From contig JAKOGI010000330.1 in NCBI GenBank assembly GCA_029747015.1, positions 121,001-185,000 of the forward strand: a stretch of 64,000 nucleotides of DNA. The letters are read 5' to 3'. Source of the stretch: Carnegiea gigantea. Lineage: Eukaryota > Streptophyta > Magnoliopsida > Caryophyllales > Cactaceae. The notes under the pieces were generated by a model. That model made no database searches. It saw only the letters and a list, made by a program, of their open reading frames with translations, and had not been told where the DNA came from. Positions 34,360-47,381 of this stretch are shown here, piece after piece (within the stretch, counting starts at the first letter, position 1; every line of letters starts with the position of its first letter). The position numbers and the translations under genes were made by a program.

Positions 34360-34780
34360 GAAAGATGGCAGCTAGATGGCTGCAGTGGTAGGCATCGGGC
34401 AGCGAATGGCAATGGAGGTGCTGGATGCGGTGGTGTTCACTAGCTGTCGCTGGCTTGCTCTCTCTATGTTTGAAGAAGTGAATAATGTGCAAATAAGAAT
34501 TAGACATGACGATGGAATTTTCGTTGCCATATGGTTTTTAAATTTTATTTTACTGTGCGGCAACGCAAATTTCATCACGGCGTAGGAAAAAAAAATTTAA
34601 AACCAATATGGCAATGTATTTTCCGTCACGATTTACTAAAATCAGGCGACGAAGTGCCGATTCGGTCCCTATTTCCGTCGCCACATTTGATAAAATTTAT
34701 TTCACTTTATCCATTGCCATATTGTTCGCTGTCTGTAAAGGATAAAAATTTTGTCATTATTTGGCGCTTTTTTAGTAGTG
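34360..34780. mobile_element. CACTA (En/Spm) transposon right end, orphan
   Basis: The segment ends GGCGCTTTTTTAGTAGTG at 34780, the inverse of a CACTACTAAAAAAGCGCC terminus typical of CACTA elements. Upstream it has repeated TTGCCATAT and CCGTCGCC/CCGTCACG phrases, as in the subterminal repeats of that superfamily. No opposite CACTA end was found to the left, so this is a truncated copy whose left limit is arbitrary. Confidence 0.5.
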
Positions 34781-37049
34781 CTGGCTAGTTCACTTAACAA
34801 GGAACCCGATAGGGTTCCTTATGGACTTTCGGCTTCTCTGAGCTTGGTTTATCTAAGCAATGCTTAATTAATCATAATTCTAGGAGCATTAGTTCACCAG
34901 ATCAAGTCAATTAGAATTCTACCTGGATTAATTTATTCATTTAGATTAACTTTAATGGTACTAGAATTAGGCCTCTTTTCTCTAAATCGGTTTAGACTAT
35001 CTCCTCAAACACTATAAAGAAGGGATAGCTCATAGGGGTTAGAGCCATTAATGAGGCATCAATTCACTAATAGTGGCACTAGAAGTTAACATTAGTGAGA
35101 GAATTGAAAAAATCCTATGAGACTAGTAGAGAAATGTTAGAAATTAAAGAGGCGAAATCCCGAGCGAAATACTTCATGCATCGACGAAATTGAGAAGGTG
35201 ATATTAGATTAATCAACGGATATTACTTTTCTAGTTTCCTAGGCAAATCAGCCAGGTAATTATATATTCTAAGGGCATAATTCGAATCCTTCCTCTACCC
35301 TCTCACTTATTTCTTTTATGATTTTTTATTTCAAATTGCCAAAGATTTAATCTTTAGTTCCCCGCTTGCTATAATTTCTCACTTTATTTTGAATTTTTTC
35401 TGAACTTGTATCGTACCTTTTGCTTGTATTATTCAATGTGGTTCATGCTGATCTGTTGCATAACTCTGTGATAATGTAATTAAGATCTGATTTCCCATAT
35501 TGAGTAGCAAAGGGTGGTGATGTGATGCACCCATCATATCATCATACCATCTTTCCCAAATCTGGATCGTCGGGTTGAGCCTATAGAGTCAAAACGGTCC
35601 CCACATTAGGGATTATTCGGGGGTCTTTCTAAAACCTTTGTGAAGCAAAATCACTTCTCCCTTTCAGCATCCCTTTGGTTGCACCTATCGGTTTATGATA
35701 TGTTTCGAAAAATAATTTTGATTTGTAAGTTTTTCTTAAAGACTCACTAGCGACTCTATTAATTAATTTTATTTCTTTCATCTTTTCTCTTTTGTTTTCA
35801 TTTTTTATTTTATTCTATTATTTATGTAGAAGGGCGATTATCTAATACTATACAAGTGTCTAGACGAGGACCTGGGCCCCCAGCACTAGCCTTCGTAGAT
35901 TAGGTTGGGCACTAGCACCTCGGTCAGGCAGTTAGTACTATCTGGAAGCAGATTAGGCTGTTGGAGTTGATTTTGGCCTAAGAACTTAGCTTGGATAAAA
36001 ATTTTAATCCAGTTTCCTAGACTAGTTCGCATGGATCTGTCAAATTCTAATTCCTGAAAAAAGAGAAAAAAATTAAATTAACAATCAGCATTGAAAATAA
36101 AAATAATAAATACCCAGCAAATAAAGTCTGAGCATTCAAAGGGGACAATGACTCGGAATAGGTTCTGGTGTCCTTCGTCCTTACAATAATACTAGTGTTG
36201 TACCCTTACGATGCAAAGACGTTAGTTAATTTTTGTTTTGAGATTATTAGTATAAATAAAAAATAAAAATATATTATTTTTAAAGTAGATCAACAATTTT
36301 ATAATAACATAATTGTTGTTTCCTTTCTATTTTCATTTACAATGACTTTAAATTGTCTTTGTATTCATATGATAATGATTTACCATTTATCATCTTTTTT
36401 CATGATTTGTCACACACCTAATTCATTTGTGATTGATATTTTTTAGGAGTTCAATGAACTATATTTTGACTTAACTTAATTTCATAAAAATTATGTGACA
36501 ATCTTACAGATTACTATGCATAAAATATAGAAAAAGTCACTTTTCAACCCTAGAAAAATATTCATGTAGTCAGCTACTTTGACATAACTTTTACACATGT
36601 TGACGTTGTCCTATATATCATTCATAAATTTTCCTATGTGATCAAATTGTGATGTGGCAATAAGCTCATACTCATTTACAATGACCTCAAGATCTAACCT
36701 TTAAAAAAATAATAAGAAGTAACAATTAAAATTAAGGTCAAATATGATTATCTTATCTAATTTTATTATTTTAATATTGAAAAATAAAATAAATCAATTT
36801 GAAATACAAAAAAATCATGTATTGTGTACCAAGGTAACCATATGAGGACTTACTCAAACAATAAAATAAGTTAGGAGTGTAAAATCATGCAATAAATAAT
36901 TAAGCTAATAACATATAATAAATTCTAATGAATAGCATTAATGTTCATTAACATGTCGGAATTAACATCCGCCAATTGCAATGTGCCAAATCATTACTTT
37001 GTGCTATGTGAGATGCCACATGTCATTCATACATTATTTGTATCCAACT
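34781..37049. other. AT-rich stretch, no gene recognised
   Basis: Between 35480 and 36050, phrases such as AGACTCACTAGCGACTCT and GTGTCTAGACGAGGACC remind me of gypsy leader sequences, but no LTR or coding region supports this. A possible inverted Helitron end lies at 36191-36230 (see findings). The rest is AT-rich with no frame over 70 codons that has a domain. Confidence 0.3.
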
Positions 37050-38760
<1,711 letters not shown>

Positions 38761-38770
38761 GGCTTCCATT

Positions 38771-39146
38771 AATGGCATCAAGGACCCAAATGATCGAAAA
38801 GATTAGTGAGCTAACTGGGACCATAAATATGAACCATATGTGAATAATTTCATTGATGATTACGACAAATAAATGTGCGCTTTCAGTTCCAACATTTGGA
38901 AGGATGTCAATTGCAAGAAATATCATCAAAGAAGTGATTACAGAACAAGAAGCTGCAAATCTTTCACTATTAGAGTCCCTAGAAATTATCATGAAACCAC
39001 GTTGCGATCCCATATTGCTGTTTCGATGTGCTTCAATTGCGATTCAAGTGTTGTCGAGGCTCATGAAGATTGCTGTAATTGAGGCACACACTACGCTCAT
39101 GGTCTGCCACACATTCAAAAAATTTTGTGCACGTGATGTATGTTAG
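38771..39146 (+). pseudogene. Unrecognised reading frame with one in-frame stop
   Basis: From ATG 38771 one frame reads MASRTQMIEKISELTGTINM, a stop (TGA, 38840-38842), then a further open stretch with CALSVPTFGRMSIARNIIKE and LESLEIIMKPRCDPILLF, ending at CARDVC (39146). It shows no transposon motif. The leucine/isoleucine-rich helical look could suit a piece of a helical-repeat protein, but I do not recognise a family. No promoter or splice signals are convincing. It might be an exon remnant of a host gene or chance. Confidence 0.25.
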
Positions 39147-39149
39147 TAT

Positions 39150-39468
39150 CCTACTCCTATGTTTTTTTTTCCCTTTTGTTTGGGTCAACAAATCCTACCA
39201 TCATGTAGTGTTTATGTACTTGTTAAATGTTTAGTTATCTTAATTGTCATACAGTTACGTAAATAAATTTCCTACAATTATGTGTAAATAGTTTTAAATT
39301 CATCACCAAAAGTCTATCATTTTTGCCATGATTATGCCATGGAAAGTTGGAAAATTTTGGCAACTTTTCAGTTTTTATAACAGAAAAGTTTTCGTTAGTA
39401 TATACAGTATTGGATAATGTCCTACGATTATAGAATATTATAGAGAATCTAGAAAAATCTATTTTCTT
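39150..39468. other. Spacer
   Basis: AT-rich, no supported feature. Confidence 0.3.
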
Positions 39469-39727
39469 ACAAAAAGTAGAGATTGAAAATAGGTCGGGTC
39501 GGGTCGTCCCATTTAATGAACGGGTTAATTTTGTGTCAGTGTTGAAAATAACCTGGATTTGCCTAAAATTGAAAAATAACATGTTTCATGCTAAACGGTC
39601 AAATCGTGTTGACTTCAGGTTGAAATCGGTTCAGTTCAGGTCAGGTTCGGGTTTCTCTTAGTAACTTCGGATCAGGTTCATGTCATGTTATCGTGTCAGG
39701 TCAGACACTCCCAGTTCTAACAAAAAG
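39469..39727. mobile_element. hAT MITE with perfect 8-bp target duplication
   Basis: ACAAAAAG stands at 39469-39476 and again at 39720-39727. The 243 bp between begin TAGAGATTGAAAATAGG and end, inverted, TAGAACTGGGAGTG. The interior has repeated GGTCGGGTCG and CAGGTTCGGG phrases, common in plant hAT MITEs. No coding capacity. Confidence 0.82.
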
Positions 39728-39738
39728 TTTTCACCATG

Positions 39739-40142
39739 TGTTGAGTAATTTTTATTCATAGAATTTTAATACAAACAAGAAAAATACTATTCCTATAATT
39801 CTTTTTAGAATACAAGTGAAGAAGAAAGCCCCCAAGAGAGCTTGAAGGCCAAGACACTTCTATTAACACATAAGAGATGGGGTCCTCTTGACCTACGGAG
39901 GAGTCTTGAGTGATGTTGTGAGATAGAAACTCACAACCAAGAATAATAGTTTGAACCCACATAATCCTTCCTATTGTTTTTCTCCTTGCAATCTGTGTTC
40001 TGAAACCCTAAAGTGCTTTAATGCTCTGCTTATGATGCTTGGGCAGTGCGCAAGAGCAATTAAAGGCTAGACTACAATGAGACATTTGCTCTAGTTGAAA
40101 AAACTGTGACCATTTATAGGCAAAAGGTAGGAAATTCCAACA
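39739..40142 (-). repeat. Possible copia LTR, minus strand
   Basis: In minus orientation it runs from TGTTGGAATTTCC to ATTACTCAACA (TG...CA), with TATAAATGG about 35 bp in. The flanks show neither a clear target duplication nor a standard primer site, so this is a candidate solo or truncated LTR only. Confidence 0.35.
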
Positions 40143-40339
40143 AAAGGAAGTCATTGCCTGAAGCCTCTGTTGGATTAACATACTCCAAAACCCTATCTTA
40201 TATGCATATTTTGAAAATCATCATATCACCTTTGAGAAACTCATAGGCAAAGGCTTCAGAAGTTAGCTCCAGCCCTACAGTACTTTGGTTTCCAACTGTT
40301 GTTGCTTTATCATTCATTCTTTGTTAGTGAAGAATGTAA
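40143..40339. other. Short spacer before copia ruin
   Basis: Probably the decayed upstream part of the reverse transcriptase that follows, but no motif is clear. Confidence 0.25.
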
Positions 40340-41060
40340 CAAGTTTTGACTCCCTTGATTTATGTAGATGATTTAATACTGATAACTAGTGATAATTTCT
40401 TTTTCTGTCTTGGTTTAAAGCTTGTTTAGACAACTGTTTTAAGCTTAATGATTTAGTGGTTTTACTAAACATTTTGGACATTGTAGTTGTTAGAGTTGTA
40501 AAAGGGTTGTTCTTATTTTAGCTAAAGTGCACATGGGATATTCCTTCTGAAAGTGGGATGTTTGGTGCTGAAACAATGGAACATCATAAGATCTCCAGTA
40601 AGGGCATTGAGATGCTGTAATCAGAAATTTGCATTATTTAAAATACAATCTAGGGTAGGCCATTCTATTTCCCATTATAGACGATCTTGCTCTTCATGTT
40701 CATCGTGATTCTAATTGCAGCAGTCGTCATGTGTCCAAAATTTAGTTATATGATATTCAAATAAATTAAGGGGAATTGCATCAGAGCTTTGGAAAACCAA
40801 GAAGCAAGTTACTTGATCCGAAGTTGAATATCTCACCGCAACGATTTAATTCATTGATTTGCATGAAGAATATTCTTGTTTCTCCTACCAGGTTATATTG
40901 TGAAAATGAAGTCACTTTACACAATGCTGCTAATCCGGTGTTTCATCAACTGACTATACATATTAGGATATATTGTTATTTTATCGGATAGGACTGTTGT
41001 CAAAAACTGTCTCCAATTGTTATATATCAAGTAGAAAACAATTGGCAAACAGTAAGCTAC
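40340..41060 (+). pseudogene. Copia reverse transcriptase/RNase H ruin
   Basis: PLIYVDDLILITSDN at about 40352-40396 keeps the YVDD centre of a copia reverse transcriptase. After heavy decay, the RNase H end is visible as RLYCENEVTLHNAANPVFHQ (40888-40950), matching the usual LYCDNEAALHIAANPVFHE. The text between has many stops and lost segments. It belongs to a lineage different from family 1. No LTRs were found with certainty. Confidence 0.62.
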
Positions 41061-42640
41061 ATCAAGGTATATTGTCATCTATTTGTGTTCATATTAATTT
41101 TTATCTAATATTTTATTTATGCACATTCATCTAGGATAAACAAATGTGTGATGTCTACATTTTGCAATAATTTCACCAGCCGCAAGGATATCAATTGAAA
41201 CTTGAAAGTGACATCATTAAAGAAGTAACTGCATAATAACATGCTATGAAGCCATTAAGTGGACAAGATGCTTCAACAATAGGGAAGCAAAATTCTACCA
41301 TGATTGAATTTTTTTAATTATAATACTTGATCAATATAAATAATTGATATTTAAGAAACAAATATGAACCATTTAAATGGTAATTTATAACCTACTAAAC
41401 AGGTTTAGCCGCAACCCCTGACAAACTCCCTAATGCCCTTCTTTTCAACCGATAGTCGCCATGTGAGAGTGAGATAAAGGTTCAAAGGAGGGGGGTGACT
41501 GGAGAAAGTGGTGGCTGACACCTGACAAAAACTGCCGATAAACATGACCTACGCTAGCTGGTTGGTGCACCCAAAAAAAAGCACACACACACCCCAAACA
41601 CTTAGATCTAGCCGGGCAAGATCAAGGGTTAATATGATGACCAATTAAAGTAATTGGAAAAAAAAAACACTTATAGTATAAGTTATAATTCTAAAATCGT
41701 CGGTGACATTAGACAGTTTTGTACCGGAACGATGAACTTGCCATGGCTTCCACTTTTTGTGTCCACCAAAACTAGGTTAATCGACGTTGTTAGTACGACT
41801 CTCTCTGGCCGTGAACAACCGCTAGTTAGAAACACATATATGCAGAATAAGTTCAAGGTTTATCCTTGTGAAATAAACTCAATCCATGTGCATCATGGTC
41901 AGGTATGTTCGCATCAAATGATGTCAACCATAAGGTAAAATATGCTATAACACCTTCTCTTTTTAACTAATCATACTATACATGTTACCCATTCATTAAA
42001 AAAACATGTTATGTATGTTTAGTTTAAACATTAACTGATGAATAAACTCTATCTTGTTGGAGTGAGATGCACACTATGTTGCTGTCATTGTTATTTGCCA
42101 AATAAGTATACCTTTATGTTCAAACATCTCAGGGTTCGACTAAATTCTAGCCTCAAGCAAGGAATGTGGTCATCTTGCAAGATTATATATGATTATGATT
42201 AAGGTTTAATTCTAAAAGTTATTTAGCAGTGTAAAAGTTTTTACATTATTAATTGCTTATCTCTTTACTAATTTCCTTCAATGAGAAATAATGGAAGCTA
42301 TTTTTAAAATATATATCGAGATATATATGTAATTTCACTTGTATGCATTATACTATATATACAACGTCAGCATTTCAGGTTTCGGTGAGCTATTTTCTCA
42401 CTATCTCTCATGATATTAGCGCCAAAAATACTCCTCTAACTTTTTGGTTCCTAACTGATCCTTTTCCTTCTCTATTGTGGCTAGGGTTTCTTGCTTCCTC
42501 TCTAAGAAATTGACTTTAGTCCTTCACCCTCACTTGCTGACTTCTATGACCTCCGGCACTAGTGTCAACAACTCCATCCATGCATTTACCATCATCAGAA
42601 TAGCGCAAATACCACGTAAGAATTCCTCTCTTAAAGTGTC
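41061..42640. other. Unassigned spacer
   Basis: AT-rich to mixed composition. Short frames (41654-41938 +) lack any recognised domain. A palindromic ATATATATCGAGATATATAT lies near 42309. Confidence 0.3.
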
Positions 42641-42672
42641 GTCCTGAATTCTTACTTTGGTTCCACAAACCG

Positions 42673-42912
42673 ATGGCTTCCTCCATCACCACCTCTTCCT
42701 TCTTGCTCAACAGTCTTTGTGGCACCATGACCACTGTTGTCGTTGGCGATTTCTCAACCATTGTCGTACTTCTCTTTGAAGCCTACATCGTTGCTGTCCC
42801 TCCCAGCTTTTTTCCCGAAACTTGGTGCCTCAAGTGTAGTTTCTACTGTAACAAGCCCTTCCTCACAGCATACCGCTCTTCTTTGCCCCCTAGTCCCATT
42901 CTTTTGGGTTGA
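42673..42912 (+). pseudogene. Unrecognised frame with transit-peptide-like start
   Basis: Begins MASSITTSSFLLNSLCGT, rich in Ser/Thr like a chloroplast transit peptide; a different frame just after (42737-42925) reads SLKPTSLLSLPAFFPKLGAS. The two together could be one frameshifted pseudogene. Local GC content (42480-43340) is higher than in the flanks, as in plant exons. I do not recognise the product, and the minus strand is also open here, so chance is possible. Confidence 0.2.
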
Positions 42913-42925
42913 GCATTATGACTAA

Positions 42926-43380
42926 CCTGGCTTCGGCATCACAAATGGGTGTTGGCTTCAACACCTTGGATGGCCTCCACCGTCGCCACCGATAATCTGG
43001 ATAGTAAATGGCATCGCCTATATGACTACGGGTTTAACCTCCGTTGATGATTTCCTTTCTCGGCATGCATAGTCCACGAGATTTGTTATCATCCATTAAT
43101 TGCAAGGCATGCTCGATAGTTTAACCTCTTAGCCACCTTCGCATGTTCCCACTCTTCAAGACACGCATTAACCAAATCTCGCCTATGGCTACTAGCTTCA
43201 GGTTGATCATTTGGTACGTGCTTGGTCATTTGGTACTATTTCTAAGGACAAACTCAGTGAGGTATGTTATTTACATCATTCTATTCAAGTTGCGTAGTGC
43301 CTTAAGTCTCGGTTTACTATGGCTAGTTGAGCTCATGCTCTTGATGTAAAATGTATACTAACTAACATCAGTATCAGGGC
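42926..43380. other. Unassigned, moderately GC-rich
   Basis: No domain or element recognised; it may continue the same pseudogene tract. Confidence 0.25.
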
Positions 43381-43528
43381 TGTTGGTGCCCAGTACCGAG
43401 CCCTGCGTATGATATTATCCGCTTTGGGCCTCAACCCTCACGGCTTTAAAACGCGTCATACGGGTGAGGTATCTAACCCCTTATAAAGAGGCCTTTGTTT
43501 GCCTCACCTACCGATGTGGGACACTCAT
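43381..43528 (-). repeat. TRIM-like LTR, copy 2 (inverted)
   Basis: On the minus strand this is closely similar to 47749-47903: GTCCCACATCGG, then CTCTTTATAAGGGG, GACGCGTTTTAAAGCCGTGA and GGGCACCAACA at the end. The first ~12 bases of the other copy are not matched, so the copy is slightly 5'-truncated. No primer site or second LTR is adjacent. Confidence 0.6.
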
Positions 43529-43539
43529 TAGGTTCTAGA

Positions 43540-44900
43540 TCTTATAGGATGGCAAAGATGGTACTGTTAATGAACAGTATCTAGAAAACTTAAAAACATA
43601 CCAAAAGTGGTTCGAGAATAGATCGATCAAGATGTTATACTTTGTCGTATTGCATCAATGTTAATCTAGTGGGGGATTTGAAAGTTATCCCACTGTTGAG
43701 TACGCGTGGGATTAGCTTAGTATCAGGTTCGTCCGGATCCATTCCCTCAAAAGGTTCTGGACATAAGATTGGTATTGCGAAAGGGAAAAGGGCAAAGGAA
43801 TAAAGAGAAGCATATAGCACATGTGAGTGCTATGGTTGTGGAAATTAGGCATCTTATACTTATGATTGTCCTAAGTCGATTAAGGTACCTCCTTCCACAG
43901 CCCCTCCTGGATAATGTGTGCGCTCCCAAACATTTGTTGCTAGCTGTGATCCTTAGTGGATTACAGATACGGGAGGAACCGAGCATATAGTTCGAGAACG
44001 AGTTGATTTTTGTGAACTTTCACCACTACACGGTAGATTCACAAATCGTCGTTTTAGGTAACGACAATGAAAAAGATGTCCTTGAATTAAGGACAAATCA
44101 TTCGAGGCTCTTTGAAGGGACTATGTTGTCTCTTCCCGATGCTCTCAACGCACCTGGGGTGCGATGTTTCCTCATGTCTTCTATTCCTAAAATTAGTTTT
44201 CTTTATTTTTGTCTAGATGTCTTAGACATCATATGGCATGGTGATCTGTTTGGCTATGTTACATTGAAATGTGTTTTCAAATGGACGAAATAGAACATCT
44301 TCCATCCTTGTCTCATTTTTGAATCTATTTTAGACGTACTTTTTTTTACCATAAGCGTCAAAATAGAGTTAACTAGCTAAAGATGGCCTTTTAAGACCAA
44401 CTCACTAGGCTTAAGATGCAAAATATAAGTAATGCCTAGCTAGTAAAGCATATCATGGAGCTACATATATTCATGATATAGGTATATGTACCTACTATTC
44501 TCACCATTATTAAGTACTTGATATGTTCATATACTTTATAGCGGTAGTAGGACTCAATTGGGACGAAATATTATAACTCTTCGAACTAATTGAGATCATG
44601 AATATTTTTCTTCGTGAAACAACAACACCTTCAACCACCTCTTGGTGAGGGGGAGGATTTGAATTCTCACTAAGTCACCGAGGATGGTACACATTTCTTA
44701 CTTGGTAAGAATGGTGAAGGTTTGTCTGTCAAGGAGAATGAGATTCGTCCTCAGCCTTCAAATTGTTGAGGAGAGTTATTCCTGAACATGTAGTTTGTCC
44801 TCATGTTCAAGATCCCACCTCCAATGGATAGTGGGAGTAATCTTCTCTTCATAATCAGGGTTCCAAACCTCTTAGAGTAAGGGGGAGAGATTTCTCACCT
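43540..44900 (+). pseudogene. Copia fragment D (family 1): gag, protease, integrase scar, linker
   Basis: Gag zinc knuckle text appears at 43826-43875 (ECYGCGN, a stop, ASYTYDCP). The protease start DTGGTEHIVRE (43965) keeps DTGG, and VDSQIVVLGNDNEKDVLEL follows (to about 44090). Most of integrase is deleted. A short scar TQLGRNIITLRTN near 44549-44587 corresponds to ETQLDCRVKTLRTN of copia A, after which the integrase-RT linker GEGEDLNSH...VTEDGT appears (44648-44690). It is therefore a deleted relative of copia A. No LTR of its own is present. Confidence 0.68.
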
Positions 44901-44929
44901 AGGCAGACAAATAATGAAGGTCCCAGAAT

Positions 44930-47381
44930 CCCAGGGATTAGTCCCGATTGAAAGATTATCAAATCTGCTAAGACCGACTTGTTAAAAGCATGCTCCTTTA
45001 TTCGTTCAATTTGCTTAATTTTTGTGATTATGTAAACTGCTAAAATCAGAAGCATGCTTATATTATTGTGATGCCCAGAACATATAAGAATTTGCTAATC
45101 ATGAACATGCTCGTGTCATTATCAATCTGCCCAAATAAATTCATGCTTGACATGCTAATAATTCCACAAGCATGCTCCTGTTACTTATTCAGACTGAATC
45201 AATCAAGACATGTCTTGATGTTGTATGCGTTCTGAAAGGCAGAATTTTCAGTTGAGAATGACTATACAACAACTGAATTCACGACTTTGTGCATCTATTT
45301 GAATCCAATTTTCATGGTTAGTCCATGAATGTCCAGAAAGCATGTTCATTGACAATTGTGCAGTTGTTTTAAGCATGTATCTATGATGATCGACTAAATG
45401 TTGAACCTTTAGTTGAAGTTTAAATATGAAAGTATATGTCATGTGTAGTTCTTGGTACGTGCGACGGCGAAACCCTAACCTTAACCCAAACCCTAACCCT
45501 CAGCCTAACCCCAGAAAAGCGGCGGTGAAGACCTCAGAGGTCCGCCCCCCAGCCTGTCTCCACCGCGGTGCCTTTGTGGCTGCGGTGACGGCGGATGTTA
45601 CAAGGCCTTCGTGGCCCTCGCCGACCACCGCCGAATTAGTCCCGACCGAAACAAAAAAAAAAAGAAAAAAAAGAGGGGGAACAAGGCATACCCATCAGAA
45701 ACCGACGAGGGAAGGGTGGCGCGTGTAGACACGCGCCGCCAACGAGGCCACCTTTTGGTCCCCTTCTTCCTTCATTAGCCACTGAACAGGCCGATCCACG
45801 CAACCACAGAGAAAGCACTGCGAAAAACGCCGGCCTTGGAGGCTCGTGCACCCACGCGCCGCCGCCTCAGTGGCGCGTTGGACGCGTGGGGGATTTCACC
45901 GGACTCGGCTTTAGCCGATCTGCACGGTGACGGTATCAGCTCTCGTCGGATTGGCGTGGATCGAAGGGAAGAACTATTCTTTTGGGGGTGGCCGGCTTCA
46001 CATCATCTGGGGGTCTGTCTCACAATCGGCGGCAGTGGCTGTCATGAAAGCCGGGACCGTGAAGTCGAGTGAGGAGGAAGAAGAGGGAGCTCAGTGCTCC
46101 AGTACTCTGCTCCCATGGCATCGAGAGGAGAAGAGAGTCAGGGAGGAGGACTCGGGAAGTAGACCAAAGAGAGAGAGGGGGCTGGCAGAGAGGGGAGAGA
46201 GAGAGGGCCCAGCCAAAGGCCCTTAAACCCCCTCTTTATTTGGGCCAAAGAAAAAGGGGGCCTGGTTTAGTGGGCCGGTATTTGGCCCAAATTTTGTTTT
46301 TTGGACCGTTTTTGGGCAGATTTACTTCTTGCCATATTCTAATGATCTGAGTTAGACGATTTTCGACTTTTTTGGGCCGAATTATCTTTCAGCCATTATT
46401 ATTTAATTATTATCATTAGTCATAGCATGACTTTAATTGAATTATAATGATATTCAAGTTGATAAAATTTCATGCATTCAATTCATTCGTTGAATTAAGG
46501 TTTTGAATTAGTTTTAATCCTGAATGTGTGAATTTGTTACAAAACATTAATATGTTTAATGTCATATATAAATTCGTTTTATATATGTGTCGACTTGAAA
46601 TTTTCATGTCAAGTAACTTGTTATCGATCAATTGGGTTGAAATTATATGAATTCGTTTCATATATATGATTAGTGTGTATGACGTAAATTTGTTTTACTC
46701 GAACTCAATAAATATCTACGTGATATAAAGATCCCCTTTATCGCTAAATGAATATGTTTCATAAGTTATATTATATGAATATGTTTTGTATAATATTCTG
46801 TCACATGAATGTGTTTCATGATTCAATATTTTTATACAAAATATGAGCAATTATGAATCAGTTCATTGTTCGGTCACTCTTGTAGTTATCTCATGTTATT
46901 ATTTGGGTATGTAATGTATTTGATCTATTTATGGATTTGTTTCATAAATTTTAAGTTTGCAATATTATATGAATACGTTTTATATAATTTGCAAGTCTTA
47001 CTATGAATTCGTTTCATCCAAACTTTAATGTTATATGGATCACTTCTATATATAATTAGTTGCGATTAGTATTTGGATATATTTCGTATTACAAATTATA
47101 TTGCGTTCGATTGCATGGATATGTTTCGTGTGAATCACCAATTTGTAGTATTATATAAATGTGTTTTATATATATATATATACGAATTACATGCGTTGTA
47201 GTAAATTTGCTAATTGTTTTAGCATTTTTTATCCTTGCCCAAATTAATAAATGTGGATTCGTTTCATATTACCTGCTAATTATGCAATTTAGCGGTATTT
47301 TATGAATTGGTTTCATGAAATTCAAATTCGTAACATTATAAATGTGTTTTATAATTTGCGAATAACATTTGAATTAAGCTC
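44930..47381 (+). mobile_element. Orphan leader of a family 1 copia element
   Basis: The same two-part leader as in copia B. A GC-rich block (45470-46260) is followed by an AT-rich block (46400-47370) with about eleven copies of the ATGAATNNGTTTCAT-type motif. It has no LTR at its left and is cut on the right by the LTR of copia C at 47382. It lies downstream of fragment D, the reverse of the order within one element, so at least two copies or a rearrangement are needed. Frames in the GC-rich block differ from those in the other copies and are not taken as genes. Confidence 0.65.
45471..45510 (+). repeat. Telomere-like (CCCTAA) block in copia leader
   Basis: AAACCCTAACC, CCAAACCCTAACCC and CCTAACCCC occur in about 40 bp. 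This is an interstitial telomere-like stretch or a cluster of plant telo-box motifs (AAACCCTA). Confidence 0.6.

Noticed and set aside
41654..41938. 94-codon frame on +
   Set aside because: No domain, no homology I recognise, ordinary length for chance in this window.
45426..46350. Overlapping Arg/Pro/Glu-rich frames
   Set aside because: Lie in the GC-rich copia leader; overlapping on both strands and not conserved in sister copies.
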